Shown: positions 25,701 to 34,700 of the stretch, in pieces
Layout of the letters: every line of letters starts with the position of its first letter
How positions within the stretch are numbered: the first letter of the stretch is position 1
Origin: Allochromatium warmingii
GTDB taxonomy: Bacteria; Pseudomonadota; Gammaproteobacteria; Chromatiales; Chromatiaceae
Reading direction: 5' to 3'
Assembly: GCF_900107145.1 (NCBI RefSeq)
Contig: NZ_FNOW01000003.1
Coordinates: 61,612 to 125,611, forward strand
DNA: 64,000 nucleotides
Notes under the pieces: generated by a model
The model's database searches: none
What the model was told of the DNA's origin: nothing
Seen by the model: only the letters and a program-made list of their open reading frames with translations
Translations under genes and position numbers: made by a program

Positions 25701-27329
25701 GACGAGATTGACGCCACCCTGTTCGCAATAGAGCGGAGCAAAATCAGTTAAAACTGTCGGCGCAATCACCACACCGCCGGCATGTTTTCCAGCATTGCGC
25801 GTTAAGCCTTCCAATTTACGCGCCATATCCAGCAGCGTTCGCACCTCTTCATCTTGCTCATAGGCGCGTTTTAATTCTTCGCTTTCTTTGAGTGCTTTAT
25901 CCAGCGTCATCCCTAATTCAAAGGGCACCATTTTGGCAATTTTATCAACAAAACCATAGGGATGCCCCAGCACACGCCCGACATCGCGCACCACAGCTTT
26001 TGCCGCCATCGTGCCGAAAGTAATAATCTGTGAGACGGCATCACGTCCGTATTTACCGGCAACATAATCAATGACGCGATCCCGTCCTTCCATACAGAAG
26101 TCGATATCAAAGTCAGGCATCGACACGCGCTCAGGATTAAGAAATCGCTCAAATAGCAATTCATGTTCAATCGGGTCAAGATCGGTGATTTTGAGTGCAT
26201 AGGCGACCAGCGATCCGGCACCGGAACCACGCCCAGGCCCGACCGGAATATCATTATCCTTTGCCCATTGAATAAAATCAGCCACAATTAAAAAGTAGCC
26301 AGGAAAGCCCATTTGAATAATTACATCTAGCTCTATTGTGAGCCGCTCTTCATAGATGCGACGGCGTTCGGCATAATCCGGCGCAGTGCGATCTAAAATC
26401 CGCTCTAAACGCCACGCTAAACCGCGACGCGATTGTTCAGCAAAAAAGCTATCCGTCGTCATGCCTTCGGGCACGGGGAAACTCGGCAAATAATTTTTAC
26501 CGAGTTTGAGTTCGAGATTACAGCGTTTGGCAATCTCAACAGTATTAGCCAGCGCCTCAGGTAAATCAGCAAAGAGTTCCGCCATTTCCGCTGGCGTGCG
26601 TAGATATTGCTCTTCACTATAATCACGCGGACGCCGCGCATCATCTAATGTGCGTCCTTGATGAATACAAACCCGTGCTTCATGGGCTTCAAAATCGCTT
26701 GCCGCTAAAAAACGCACATCATTTGTCGCCACAACCGGCACACCGCGCCGAATCGCTAAATCAACGCTGGCTTCAATCAATTCCCCTTCTTGCGGGCGTC
26801 CACTGCGAATTAATTCCAAATAATAGCGATCCGCGAATATAGATAGCCACGCATCAAGCCGTTGATTGGCTAATTCCGTGCGACCTTTGAGCAAGGCTTC
26901 AGCGACATCACCACGCGGCCCAGCGGAGAGCGCAATCAATCCGTGATGGGCGTCACGCAGCCAGTCGTGCTCGATCTGTGATACGCCCTGCGCCGCGTCC
27001 CGATGCTGTCCTTCGATAAAACCGCGTGAAATCAGGCGTGTCAGATTGCGATAGCCCGGCTCGTTCTGCGCCAGCAACACAATACGATGTGGTTGATTGA
27101 TGTCCTCGGGATTGCGCACCCACAGATCGGCACCGGCAATCGGCTTGACACCGGCGCTCACGGCAGCCTTATAAAAACGCACTAACGCGAACAGATTGCT
27201 TTGATCGGTGACGGCCACCGCCGGCATTCCAGCGACGGTAACCGCCTTGACCAGCGGCTTGATGCGCACCAGTCCGTCGCTCAACGAATACTCAGAATGG
27301 AGATGGAGATGTACGAAAGTTGCGTCCAC
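22797..27329 (-). CDS. dnaE: DNA polymerase III alpha subunit with two inteins
   Basis: A 1510-residue precursor; removal of two inserts leaves about 1199 residues, close to E. coli DnaE (1160). The order is an N-terminal PHP domain (HLHLHSEYSLSDG), palm with PDFDIDF near residue 405 and the fingers region. Intein 1 interrupts LGGADILRR/(C)MGKKKPEEM after residue 710. Intein 2 interrupts SGYGFNK/SHSAAYAL after residue 914. HhH and OB regions follow. Both sites lie in the most conserved part of the polymerase, typical for inteins. The start is a GTG with AGGA five bases upstream. The gene converges on vapC. Function requires both inserts to splice, or another dnaE elsewhere; no second copy is in this window. 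Confidence 0.97.
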   Translation of the reverse strand: MDATFVHLHLHSEYSLSDGLVRIKPLVKAVTVAGMPAVAVTDQSNLFALVRFYKAAVSAGVKPIAGADLWVRNPEDINQPHRIVLLAQNEPGYRNLTRLISRGFIEGQHRDAAQGVSQIEHDWLRDAHHGLIALSAGPRGDVAEALLKGRTELANQRLDAWLSIFADRYYLELIRSGRPQEGELIEASVDLAIRRGVPVVATNDVRFLAASDFEAHEARVCIHQGRTLDDARRPRDYSEEQYLRTPAEMAELFADLPEALANTVEIAKRCNLELKLGKNYLPSFPVPEGMTTDSFFAEQSRRGLAWRLERILDRTAPDYAERRRIYEERLTIELDVIIQMGFPGYFLIVADFIQWAKDNDIPVGPGRGSGAGSLVAYALKITDLDPIEHELLFERFLNPERVSMPDFDIDFCMEGRDRVIDYVAGKYGRDAVSQIITFGTMAAKAVVRDVGRVLGHPYGFVDKIAKMVPFELGMTLDKALKESEELKRAYEQDEEVRTLLDMARKLEGLTRNAGKHAGGVVIAPTVLTDFAPLYCEQGGVNLVTQYDKDDVEQVGLVKFDFLGLRTLTIIDWALKTINAQRAANGEPLLDIERIDPHDQVAFDLLKHCETTAVFQLESRGMKELIKKLQPDCFEEITALVALFRPGPLQSGMVDDFIERKHGRAEVAYPHPDLAPILKPTYGIILYQEQVMQIAQVLAGYSLGGADILRRCLAGSTEVIDAATGQHVTLAEIAATPDVWIGRDIFALNLQTQKIVRQPIAAVFHNGVQEVFEVITRTGRRIQATATHLFYTLMGWKPLGSFFEGETIALAVQLPIERAASLKSLAHKSDIFWDVIDSIRPLGRMEVFDLTIPEHHNFIANDFIAHNCMGKKKPEEMAKQRETFEQGALARGIDGQLSSHVFSLIEYFSGYGFNKTLASETQIATLNGTKKIVDCCSGDHVVSMELDGRLRVSTVIALHDHGQVPLWEVEFDDGVIEYCTLDHKWLTHHGQWPLWKILETGESIWGCSPNQSNVIFNACDALETQCLINHHVVLRRPVRATFVKLDQGYDLEVDHPEHNFLLASGLCCSNSHSAAYALVSYQTLWLKAHYPAAFMAAVLSADMDNTDKVVTLIDECRTLKLKVEPPAINRSDYHFTIADDQTILYGLGAVKGVGESAIEAMLEARRAGKPFRDLWDFCTRIDLQRVTRRVLESLIRAGALDELGPNRATLMAQLPLALKAAEQSRSTRAAGLVDLFGATEPSGPPAPDPQIACETQVDWDDDQRLEGEKETLGLYLTGHPIDRYADELKAMGGTRIARLLETDRELGRRDRRDREKRTVVGLVVSVRHGKTQRGRMGSIVLDDRSGRIEVTVFSELYDQVRSLLAADHILSVTGVLNFDEFRDAWSLRAESVRTFEDTRAGAADHVLLTLDLTDPAEYAHGLERVAELRAALLAYRDTARETSLPILLHYRCPHAVGELRFGTAWRVRPTDALFKQLRQVLGAECVRVAYERPIAAATIPEVSAPRLRVVS
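24123..24587 (-). mobile_element. DnaE intein 2, 155-residue mini-intein with unusual ends
   Basis: In-frame insert after residue 914, between GFNK and SHSAAYAL, an exact interruption of a segment contiguous in E. coli DnaE. Block A reads TLASETQIATL, so the first residue is Thr (codon ACA at 24587-24585). Block B is CTLDHKWLT with T-x-x-H, block F YDLEVDHPEHNFLLASG, and block G LCCSN followed by Ser as +1. The penultimate residue is Ser instead of His. The terminal Asn and the block B Thr and His are present. No endonuclease domain. The DNA here looks more A/T-rich than the flanking exteins. Intein identity is firm; whether and how it splices is open. Confidence 0.88.
24732..25199 (-). mobile_element. 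DnaE intein 1, 156-residue mini-intein
   Basis: In-frame insert after residue 710 of the dnaE product. Block A reads CLAGSTEV with Cys as first residue. Block B contains ATATHLFYT (T-x-x-H), block F is VFDLTIPEHHNFIA and block G ends FIAHN. The first downstream extein residue is Cys, where E. coli DnaE has Ala (RRAMGKKK). These are all the residues of a canonical class 1 intein: Cys1, block B His, penultimate His, terminal Asn and Cys+1. At 156 residues there is no room for a LAGLIDADG endonuclease, and no such motif is seen, so it is a splicing-only mini-intein, presumably derived from a larger homing one. Confidence 0.93.
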
Positions 27330-27620
27330 AGGAGTCCTACGCGGCGGCTGAGAAGGGGAAAAACCCAGAGCGGGGGTGCTAGTCTAACGGCCCGCGCCGA
27401 TTTCGACATCGGGTTCGGACGGAAGGCGCAGGATGGTGGAAACCGTTTCGTGTGAACGGCTCAGCGTGGCATAATGCTCGGCAACTCCACCCGAACACCG
27501 CATCTTGACCCAGCACGACCCAACGTGCAAAACAGCCGGTCATCACTAAATTTAATCGGTGCTTCATATCGGTTGTATAGCATCCGACATCGGCGTCAGG
27601 AATTACGGCGATCAGCACCC

Positions 27621-29432
27621 ATGCACCACAAAAAATCGATGCGCATTCGCGCTAATCAAGCGGCTGAGTGGCTGACTGAGTTCAGTCCCGCGCTCCAGTA
27701 TGCGCTACAACCGGTTGTGAATATCCACACTGGAGCTGTATTCGGCTATGAGGCGCTATTGCGCGGTTTAAAGCAGCTAAAACTGCTCAATAGTCACGCG
27801 CTATTTGAGCGTGCTCATGCCGAACAGCATTCTCAAACGCTCGATGCCTATTTAACCGCACTGGCAATTAGTCAGTTTGCTGCGCTGCCAAATGCCCAGC
27901 GGTATCGCCTGTTTTTTAATCTTGACCCGCATTGGATTGACCCACAACACGGAGCACAGGTATTTCAATGTTTGCAAGCGCAAGGTTTGCCACCGGATAC
28001 CCTGTGTCTGGAATTATCGAAAGCGGTCGATCAAGCTGTATATCCCGATCTCGGCGCGATGATTGCTGGTTATCGCACCGCCGGACTGCATGTGGCGCTC
28101 GATGATTTTGGCGATGGGCATTCGGGATTACGGCGGCTATATCTCTATCAACCAGATCACATTAAATTTGATCGGTTTTTAATTCAAGGTATTGATACCG
28201 ATCATCGCAAGCGAGTAATTGTTGCTAACGCAGTGCAATTAGCGCATCAACTTAATATTCAAGTCATTGCCAAAGGCATTGAAACCGAAGATGAGCTATT
28301 AACTTGTCGCGAAATTGGCTGTGATTTAGCGCAGGGCTATTTGATTGCTCATCCGCAAACCGATCATGCTGCGTTGCTCCCCACTTACACGCAAGTTGCT
28401 GACATTCATCAGCGCCATCAACGCGAGCAGTCGGGTGATCTCAGTTTAATTGAATCGTTTCTGGAACCCATTCCGCCGATTCATGCCAGCGAGGGCATTG
28501 CGCGATTATTTGAGGCGATGCGCCGTGATAAACAACATCATATTGTTCCAGTACTCGATGACGCAGATCGCCCGTTGGGATTAGTATATGAATCCGATAT
28601 CAAGGATTTTATTTATTCAGCCTATGGACGCGAGTTGATCGTTAATCGGGCCTTTGCGCGACAGATTCGAGATTTTGTCCAAGCCTGTCCATTAGTTGAC
28701 ATCCATGATCCGATTGATCGGTTATTAGAAGCCTATTCCGCTGCCAGCGATACCGCTGGGGTATTGATTACCCGTGATGGCCGTTATCAGGGATTTATTT
28801 CGGCAACGGCATTGCTAAAATTGGTTGAGCAAAAAAATCTCGCCGTTGCCCGCGACCAAAATCCATTAACTAAATTGCCGGGGAATAATCCGATTCATCG
28901 TTATGTTTCACGGGCAATCAGTGAGCGCAATCAGGGCTGGCATTTAGCCTATATCGATTTTGATAATTTTAAAGCGTTTAATGATTATTATGGTTTTCGG
29001 CGTGGTGATCGAGCGATTCAATTATTTGCCGATCTGTTGCGCACCGGATTAGAACAGCATGGCTGGTTTGTTGGGCATGTGGGCGGAGATGATTTTTTTG
29101 CTGCAATTCAGGATGCAGCACTGGATGCTGTGCTGGAACGACTGCGTTGGTTGCTGGAGAAATTCCGCATTGATGTGCAGAGTTTGTATGATGCTGAAGA
29201 TCGCCAGCGCGGTTATTTGCAAGCAGCAGATCGCTATGGTCAATTACGCGAAATGCCGCTCATGCGCTGTAGTTTGGCGCTGCTAGAAATTCGCCCTGGA
29301 GATGATTACAGCGATGGCGATGAACTCGGGCGCACAATTGCGGAATTGAAACATGCTGCGAAGCAAAGTGCCTCGGGTTTGGTATTGCGACGCGAGCCGC
29401 ATGGTGTTGCCGACGAAATAGCGAGTGGCTAA
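27621..29432 (+). CDS. EAL-CBS-GGDEF protein, probably a c-di-GMP sensor with degenerate sites
   Basis: A 603-residue cytosolic protein. The N-terminal EAL domain (about 20-255) has EAL at 44-46, N100, E131, DDFG at 161-164 and K182. The motif normally reading A-E-G-V-E is AKGIE, putting Lys at 218 in place of a catalytic Glu. A CBS pair spans about 275-405. The C-terminal GGDEF domain (about 410-595) has GGDDF at 488-492 and no RxxD inhibitory site. Both enzyme activities are therefore doubtful, and a receptor role is plausible. CBS domains usually bind adenine nucleotides. The ATG at 27621 is chosen; the frame is open from 27474 without a clear site. Monocistronic, with a terminator-like hairpin at 29550. 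Confidence 0.85.
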   Translation: MHHKKSMRIRANQAAEWLTEFSPALQYALQPVVNIHTGAVFGYEALLRGLKQLKLLNSHALFERAHAEQHSQTLDAYLTALAISQFAALPNAQRYRLFFNLDPHWIDPQHGAQVFQCLQAQGLPPDTLCLELSKAVDQAVYPDLGAMIAGYRTAGLHVALDDFGDGHSGLRRLYLYQPDHIKFDRFLIQGIDTDHRKRVIVANAVQLAHQLNIQVIAKGIETEDELLTCREIGCDLAQGYLIAHPQTDHAALLPTYTQVADIHQRHQREQSGDLSLIESFLEPIPPIHASEGIARLFEAMRRDKQHHIVPVLDDADRPLGLVYESDIKDFIYSAYGRELIVNRAFARQIRDFVQACPLVDIHDPIDRLLEAYSAASDTAGVLITRDGRYQGFISATALLKLVEQKNLAVARDQNPLTKLPGNNPIHRYVSRAISERNQGWHLAYIDFDNFKAFNDYYGFRRGDRAIQLFADLLRTGLEQHGWFVGHVGGDDFFAAIQDAALDAVLERLRWLLEKFRIDVQSLYDAEDRQRGYLQAADRYGQLREMPLMRCSLALLEIRPGDDYSDGDELGRTIAELKHAAKQSASGLVLRREPHGVADEIASG

Positions 29433-29547
29433 AAGCCTCCAGCAATCAAGCCGTATTTGCTGGAAGCTGATTACGCATGATTAAGCTCTAGCTTTGTCAC
29501 GTCTTTTTGCCGCTGAAAGCGCGGAATACGCAGAAAAATCTTTTTTT

Positions 29548-29577
29548 GTGACGAAGCTTCGGCTTCGTCTTTAGATT
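29548..29577. terminator. UUCG-tetraloop hairpin terminator after the EAL gene
   Basis: GACGAAGC (29550-29557), loop TTCG, GCTTCGTC (29562-29569) form a perfect 8-bp stem closed by a stable tetraloop, flanked by seven Ts on the left and TTTAGATTTT on the right. It can act on both strands: for the EAL gene ending at 29432 and for read-through from the minus strand. A similar hairpin occurs at 53658-53681. Confidence 0.7.
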
Positions 29578-29593
29578 TTCGATCAAAACACAG

Positions 29594-30199
29594 CTAGGGA
29601 TGCGATAGAATGCCAACTAAAATTTTAAATAGCTCTGGAATATCTAATGGTACACGAAAGGCGTCAATATCACGGCTGATGGATTTTGTAGTACGATCCA
29701 ATTTGCCAAAACGCCACAGATCACCGACGGTAATTGCGCCGAACAGTTCAGAATGATCGCTTGGCAAATAGTGATCTATTGCGATGAGTTCAGCGGCGAG
29801 TTGAGTAAAACCTTTTTCCAGATCGGATTTTTTGGCTTCAACAATAAGAATGCTGTTCAGTGAGTGAATCCAATAATCGAGCGTTCCTTTGAGTTGGTCG
29901 TTGATATAAATTGGATATTCAATATCAATTTTGATGTCGATTTCGTCAAGCAATTCCAAGAGAATCGGCGCAATCATCATTTCGCGTTTAGCGATTTCAG
30001 AATTGAGTGAGATATGCGGTAATTTGCGATAAAACATCGCTTGCAGTGTATCGAGTGAATGCTTAACTGTACCATGCGGTAAATCGAGTTTAGTTAACTG
30101 ATAGCTGTAGCCTAATTCGGCTAAAATCATTTCAGGTGGATAATTCAGTTCAAAATAATCGGAAAATGTATAACTGCGCTCTGGTTTGAGAATGCTCAT
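29594..30199 (-). CDS. PD-(D/E)XK nuclease-fold hypothetical protein
   Basis: A 201-residue protein with a restriction-endonuclease-like core. A helix carries E68 (NSEIAKREMMIAPIL), followed by a strand with D108 (GTLDYWI), a strand with E121 and K123 (ILIVEAKK), and a helix with Q133 (FTQLAAELIAID). This E...D...ExK...Q pattern is that of the PD-(D/E)XK superfamily seen in HsdR N-terminal domains and many uncharacterised proteins. No methylase or helicase partner is near, so a restriction role is not supported. It lies between the EAL protein (convergent) and cobK (same strand, 57 bases upstream). The exact family is unknown. Confidence 0.7.
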   Translation of the reverse strand: MSILKPERSYTFSDYFELNYPPEMILAELGYSYQLTKLDLPHGTVKHSLDTLQAMFYRKLPHISLNSEIAKREMMIAPILLELLDEIDIKIDIEYPIYINDQLKGTLDYWIHSLNSILIVEAKKSDLEKGFTQLAAELIAIDHYLPSDHSELFGAITVGDLWRFGKLDRTTKSISRDIDAFRVPLDIPELFKILVGILSHP

Positions 30200-30238
30200 A
30201 TTGGTGCGCTCTGCCGAAATTTTGTCATCAGAAAAAAC

Positions 30239-30265
30239 CTTCGTATTCTGAGCGCCTTAGCGGTT
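30239..30265 (+). repeat. Dispersed repeat, copy 2, at the cobK 3' end
   Basis: A 27-base stretch matching 24 of 27 positions of 53706-53732, with AGCGCCTTAGCGGTT (30251-30265) identical in both. Here it overlaps the last codons and stop of cobK, so the repeat supplies the tail of that protein. Confidence 0.65.
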
Positions 30266-31024
30266 CAAACCCACCAAAGCAAGACGCTCAAGCCAGGCTA
30301 ACGCCGCCTCACCATCGGCCACCGTCGGCACGCCCGCCGGTCGCGCTGGTCGCTGAAGCATGATGACCCGCACCCCGCGTTCACGCGCTGCGAGCAGCTT
30401 GGCGGCTGTCGCCGTGCCACCGCTGTTTTTGCACACAATGGTATCAATCGCCCAGGTGTCGAGCAGCGCCCGCTCATCAGCGAGTGCAAAGGGGCCGCGT
30501 GCATAGAGCCATTCGGCAGCATAAAAGGGCGGAAGCGGCGCGGGTGGTGTGACTAAGCGGATCAGAAACCATGCGGTTTCAATGTCAACAAAATGACTTA
30601 ATTCCTGTCGCCCGACCGCCAACAGCACGCGCTGCGCTTGGCTCTGGCGCACAGCGGCGGCGGCTTCTGTCCAGCTTGTCACCGATTGCCAGCGATCTCC
30701 GGCCTCAGCCGTCCACGCCGGGCGCTCTAAGCGCAGCAGCGGTATGCCGGTGATGCGACAGGCTTCGGCAGCATTCCAGCCCATCTGCGCCGCAAAGGGA
30801 TGCGTGACATCCAGCACGGCGCGAATCGCGTGTTCATCGAGATAGCGCACCAGTCCGGCAACACCACCAAAGCCGCCGATCCGGGTCTCGCCTGCCGCGT
30901 GCCGAGGATCGGCGGTACGTCCGGCAAGCGAGGTGATGACATGCCAGTCTGGAAGCGCGGCCAAGCGGTCGGCCAAGTCATAGGCTTCGGTAGTTCCGCC
31001 GAGAATCAATAGCTTGGCCGCCAT
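30257..31024 (-). CDS. cobK: Precorrin-6A reductase (CobK/CbiJ)
   Basis: A 255-residue NADPH-dependent reductase of the corrin ring pathway that reduces precorrin-6A to 6B. The N-terminal Rossmann start is KLLILGGTTEAYDLADRL. DVTHPFAAQM near residue 90 is highly typical of CobK/CbiJ, and KNSGGTATAAKL near residue 215 matches the C-terminal conserved block. The ATG at 31024 has GGAGAG upstream and is preferred to a GTG at 31048. It lies 36 bases downstream of a cytochrome b561 gene on the same strand. The other cobalamin genes in the window begin at 35.3 kb, separated by a large signalling gene. Confidence 0.92.
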   Translation of the reverse strand: MAAKLLILGGTTEAYDLADRLAALPDWHVITSLAGRTADPRHAAGETRIGGFGGVAGLVRYLDEHAIRAVLDVTHPFAAQMGWNAAEACRITGIPLLRLERPAWTAEAGDRWQSVTSWTEAAAAVRQSQAQRVLLAVGRQELSHFVDIETAWFLIRLVTPPAPLPPFYAAEWLYARGPFALADERALLDTWAIDTIVCKNSGGTATAAKLLAARERGVRVIMLQRPARPAGVPTVADGEAALAWLERLALVGLNR

Positions 31025-31060
31025 CACGCGCCGCTCTCCATCTGACACGGTGTGACGGGT

Positions 31061-31609
31061 TTATGGCAAGCTGATGCGCGTCATCACGCCATCTTTGAGC
31101 TTCCAATGCTTCAGCCCGGCGGCCATGTGCAGCAGCACAACTAAGCCGAGTGCAATCCCGCCGAGTCCGTGATACGAGAACAGGGTTGCGCCGAGTTCAG
31201 GATTGGCGGTGAGCGGACTGGGCACGCTCAACATGAAAAATTCCAGCGGATAGCCCGACACAGCGGTCGCAATCATGCCGCCAATCGGCACGCCGAGCGA
31301 CAGCAGATATAGCAGCAACAGGGTCACGCCACCGACGGCCCGTTCGATGCCGCTCAATGGCGGATCATAGGGCGGTGTGGTGCCGCGCACGCGCAGCACA
31401 ATGCGCAGCATCGTCAGCACCAGCACCAACACGCCGATGCTTTTGTGATAGGTGAAGAGTTCGCCGGCCGTCTCAGCGCCGACCAGATTTGACAGGCCTT
31501 CATAGCCGAGGGTGCCGAAGGTCAGGCCACCGATCAGCAGACCAAATACCAGCACGGCCAGCAGCCAATGCAGCGCACGTTGCGCAAACGAATAACGATG
31601 AATAGTCAA
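31061..31609 (-). CDS. Cytochrome b561 family protein
   Basis: A 182-residue di-heme membrane cytochrome with four predicted transmembrane helices. Heme-ligand histidines are visible in AQRALHWLLA (about 14), TYHKSIGV (about 55), SYHGLGG (about 146) and LLHMAAGLKHW (about 160), the CybB-type arrangement. It would move electrons between quinol and another acceptor. The start is TTG at 31609, supported by AGGAG six bases upstream; there is no in-frame ATG nearby. A run of eight Gs (31637-31644) lies just upstream of that site. It sits before cobK, so it could serve a redox step there, but that is only positional. Confidence 0.88.
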   Translation of the reverse strand: MTIHRYSFAQRALHWLLAVLVFGLLIGGLTFGTLGYEGLSNLVGAETAGELFTYHKSIGVLVLVLTMLRIVLRVRGTTPPYDPPLSGIERAVGGVTLLLLYLLSLGVPIGGMIATAVSGYPLEFFMLSVPSPLTANPELGATLFSYHGLGGIALGLVVLLHMAAGLKHWKLKDGVMTRISLP

Positions 31610-31776
31610 GAGCAGCTCCTAGCAAGTCATTAAGCTGGGGGGGGTTAAACACAGAAAGATCGGTCATGCTGGCGGCTGACAGCGGATCAAGCTGTCAACC
31701 GCACCGCGCTATCTTAAACCGCCGCTCCGATGAACACGAATGACCATCCGCAGTCGTCGTGCTAAACGGCATTCGC

Positions 31777-34700
31777 TTATGTCAGACGCGCATCACTGGA
31801 CACTGATGATAACAACCGCTCAATCTCAGCGACCGATTGCGGACGCCCATAGAGATAGCCTTGCACCTGCCGACAGCCGTGACGCCGCAAAAACTCGGCC
31901 TGTTCTTCGGTTTCCACACCCTCGGCAATGGTCATCAGTCCGAGTGCGGTACCAAGCGCAATGGTCGCCTTGACGATCTCGGCATCACCGGCATCATGGG
32001 TGACATCTTGGATAAATTCGCGGTCGATTTTAATTTTATCGGTGCGGAATTTGCGCAAATATTGCATCGACGAGAAGCCGGTACCGAAATCATCAATGGC
32101 AAAATGAATGCCCAATTCGGATAACCGCACAATATCGGCTTGGGTTTGTGCATCGGCGGCAATTAACACGGTTTCGGTAAATTCCAGTTCCAAGTTGTGC
32201 GGATTAGCCCCGGTGCGTTCGATTACAGCGAGAATATTGTCACCAAAATCAGGATCGCCGACCTGTTGCGCACAGAGATTAACGGCAATGCGCCCGAATA
32301 CCAGCCCGCGTGCGCTCCAATCGCACATCTGACGGCACACCGCATCGAGTACCCAATCGGAGAGCGGTCGCACTAAACCACGTTTTTCCGCGACCGTCAG
32401 AAATGCACCGGGCAAACGGATGCCGTCCTGTGGATGCTGCCAGCGCACCAGCGCCTCCATGCCGACCAATTGCCCGGTGTGCAAATCAAATTGCGGTTGA
32501 TAGACGACAAACAATTCATTCGCTTGAATGGCGTGAGTGAGTTCGCGGGTGATTTCCATTTCACGGCGTAATTGCTGCGTCATCGAGTCCTCAAAAAACG
32601 CATGAACCCCGCGTCCGGCTTCTTTCGCTTTATAGAGCGCGACATCGGCCCGCGTAATCAATTCATCGACATCGTGGCAGTGTTGATCGGCAATTAAAAT
32701 CCCAATACTGGTATTGATGGTGATGCGGTTATCACCGAGTTGAAAATCCTGTTCCAACGATTCGATAATTTTGCTGGCCAATGCTGCTGCGTCACCGATT
32801 TCCTCAATCTGCACTTGTAGCAACGCAAATTCATCGCCACCAAAACGCGCCAGAATATCGGTGCCACGGATGATCGCCGTCAGCCGTTCGGTCACGGCAC
32901 GTAGCAGTTGATCGCCGACCGGATGCCCGAGGGTGTCGTTGACATCTTTGAAATGATCCAAGTCGAGCATGTGCAGCGCGAAGCGTTGATTATTGCGGCG
33001 CAATCCGGCGAGGGCTTGGGCGAGTTCTTCTTTAAAGAGCAGGCGATTGGGCAAGCCGGTCAAGCTGTCGTGAAAGGCGAGATGCTGAATTTCAGCTTCA
33101 GCGCGTTTGCGGGCGCTGATGTCATGGAAGGTGACGACCGCCCCTTCAATCTGCTGATCGCGGCGCATCGGCGTGGCCCAGTATTCGGCAGGAAAACTGC
33201 TGCCATCGCGCCGCCACAGCACTTCATTGGCGGCGTGACAATCCTGCCCGTTGCTTAGGGTGGCAAAGATGGAGCAGCATTCGGGCACAACCGGCGTGCC
33301 GTCGGCGTGTGAATGATGAATCAGCGGATGAATCGACTGGCCGATTAGCTCTTCGGGGGCATAGCCGAGCAGATCAGCCGCTGCGGGATTGATGAAGGTC
33401 ACGCGCCCCTCTAAATCCAGTCCAAAAATGCCCTCGGTAGTCGATTCGAGCAACAGCCGGGCTTTTTCTTCAGCCTGACGGGTGGCGCTCGCGGCGCGTT
33501 CATGTTCGATGACGATGGCGGCCAATTCAGCAGCCGATTCGATCATCTCCAGATCGACCGCTGAGGGTTCCATCACACAGTTCGCGTAGATGGCAAAGGT
33601 GCCGAGTACCTGATCGCCATGCCCGATAATCGGCTGTGACCAGCAGGCGCGGAGCGGCGTGCGCTCCATCAGCTCGCGGTAGGCGGCCCAATCGGGATGG
33701 GTGAGCACATCGGCGACGACCACGCGCTGTCCGGTTGCTGCCGCTGCGCCACAGGAGCCGATGCCGACACCGATTTTGGCTCCTTCGACCGCTTCGGCAT
33801 AAAACTCCGGTAAGCTCAAAGCGGCGGCAGTGCTCAGGGTCTGGGTTGCGGGATCGAGCAGATGGATCGAGCAGATCGCGCGCGGGGCAATGTCTTCGAT
33901 ATAAGTGATAATCGCCGTCAACATTTCGCGCAGCGGTTGACCGCGAGCGAGCATTTCGAGCACACGATTGCGCCCTTTTAATAACAGCCGAGCGCGGCGA
34001 TAGTCGGTGACATCTTTAGAGATGCTGACAAAGCCGATCACCTGTCCGGCGGCATCGCGCTTGTAATTCCAATCGACCTCGACATGAATCATCTGACCAT
34101 CGGCAGTCAGATTGCGATTGTAATAGGTCATCGGCGGTGGCTGTTCGGTGGCGAAGCGGTGCAGATCGGCTAACAGCCGAGCGCCTTCATCTTCAGGTAA
34201 CAGCGTGGCAACAGATTGACCGATCAACTCACTCGGTTCACGTCCAAAAAGCTGCACAGCCGCTGGATTGGCGTACTCGATGCGCCCGCTGGCATCGAGT
34301 TCCTGAATGTAATACTGACTGACTTCCACCAGCGTGCGAAAGCGTTGTTCACTCTCGCGCAACGCCTGTTCAGCCTGTCGGCGATGCGCGATCATGCGGC
34401 GGGCCGCTTGCGCAATGGCCCGCAGTTCATGGAAATGCAGTTGTTCGGGCAGATGCTCGGTGTCGCTGCTTGGTGCGGAGGTGTCGAGCGCCTGTTCGAG
34501 ATAGTGAACACAGGTCTCGCTATCGCGGCGGACAGCAGCAGCGATGCGCCGCGCTCGCCAACCAGCAAGACCTAAAATCACGACAAACAGCCCGCTGATC
34601 GTCAACACTTCCGACTGAATCCGCTGATGCACCTGATGATGCAGCGCCGTGATTTCGGCTTCGATATCGTCGATAAAGGTGCCAGTGCCGACATACCAGC

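Noticed and set aside
22797..27329. Frameshift or gene fusion as the cause of the long dnaE
   Set aside because: The two extra segments are in frame, have HINT blocks and cleanly interrupt conserved DnaE sequence, so inteins explain them.
27474..27620. N-terminal 49 residues added to the EAL protein
   Set aside because: Not domain-like and without a clear ribosome site; the EAL domain is complete from 27621.
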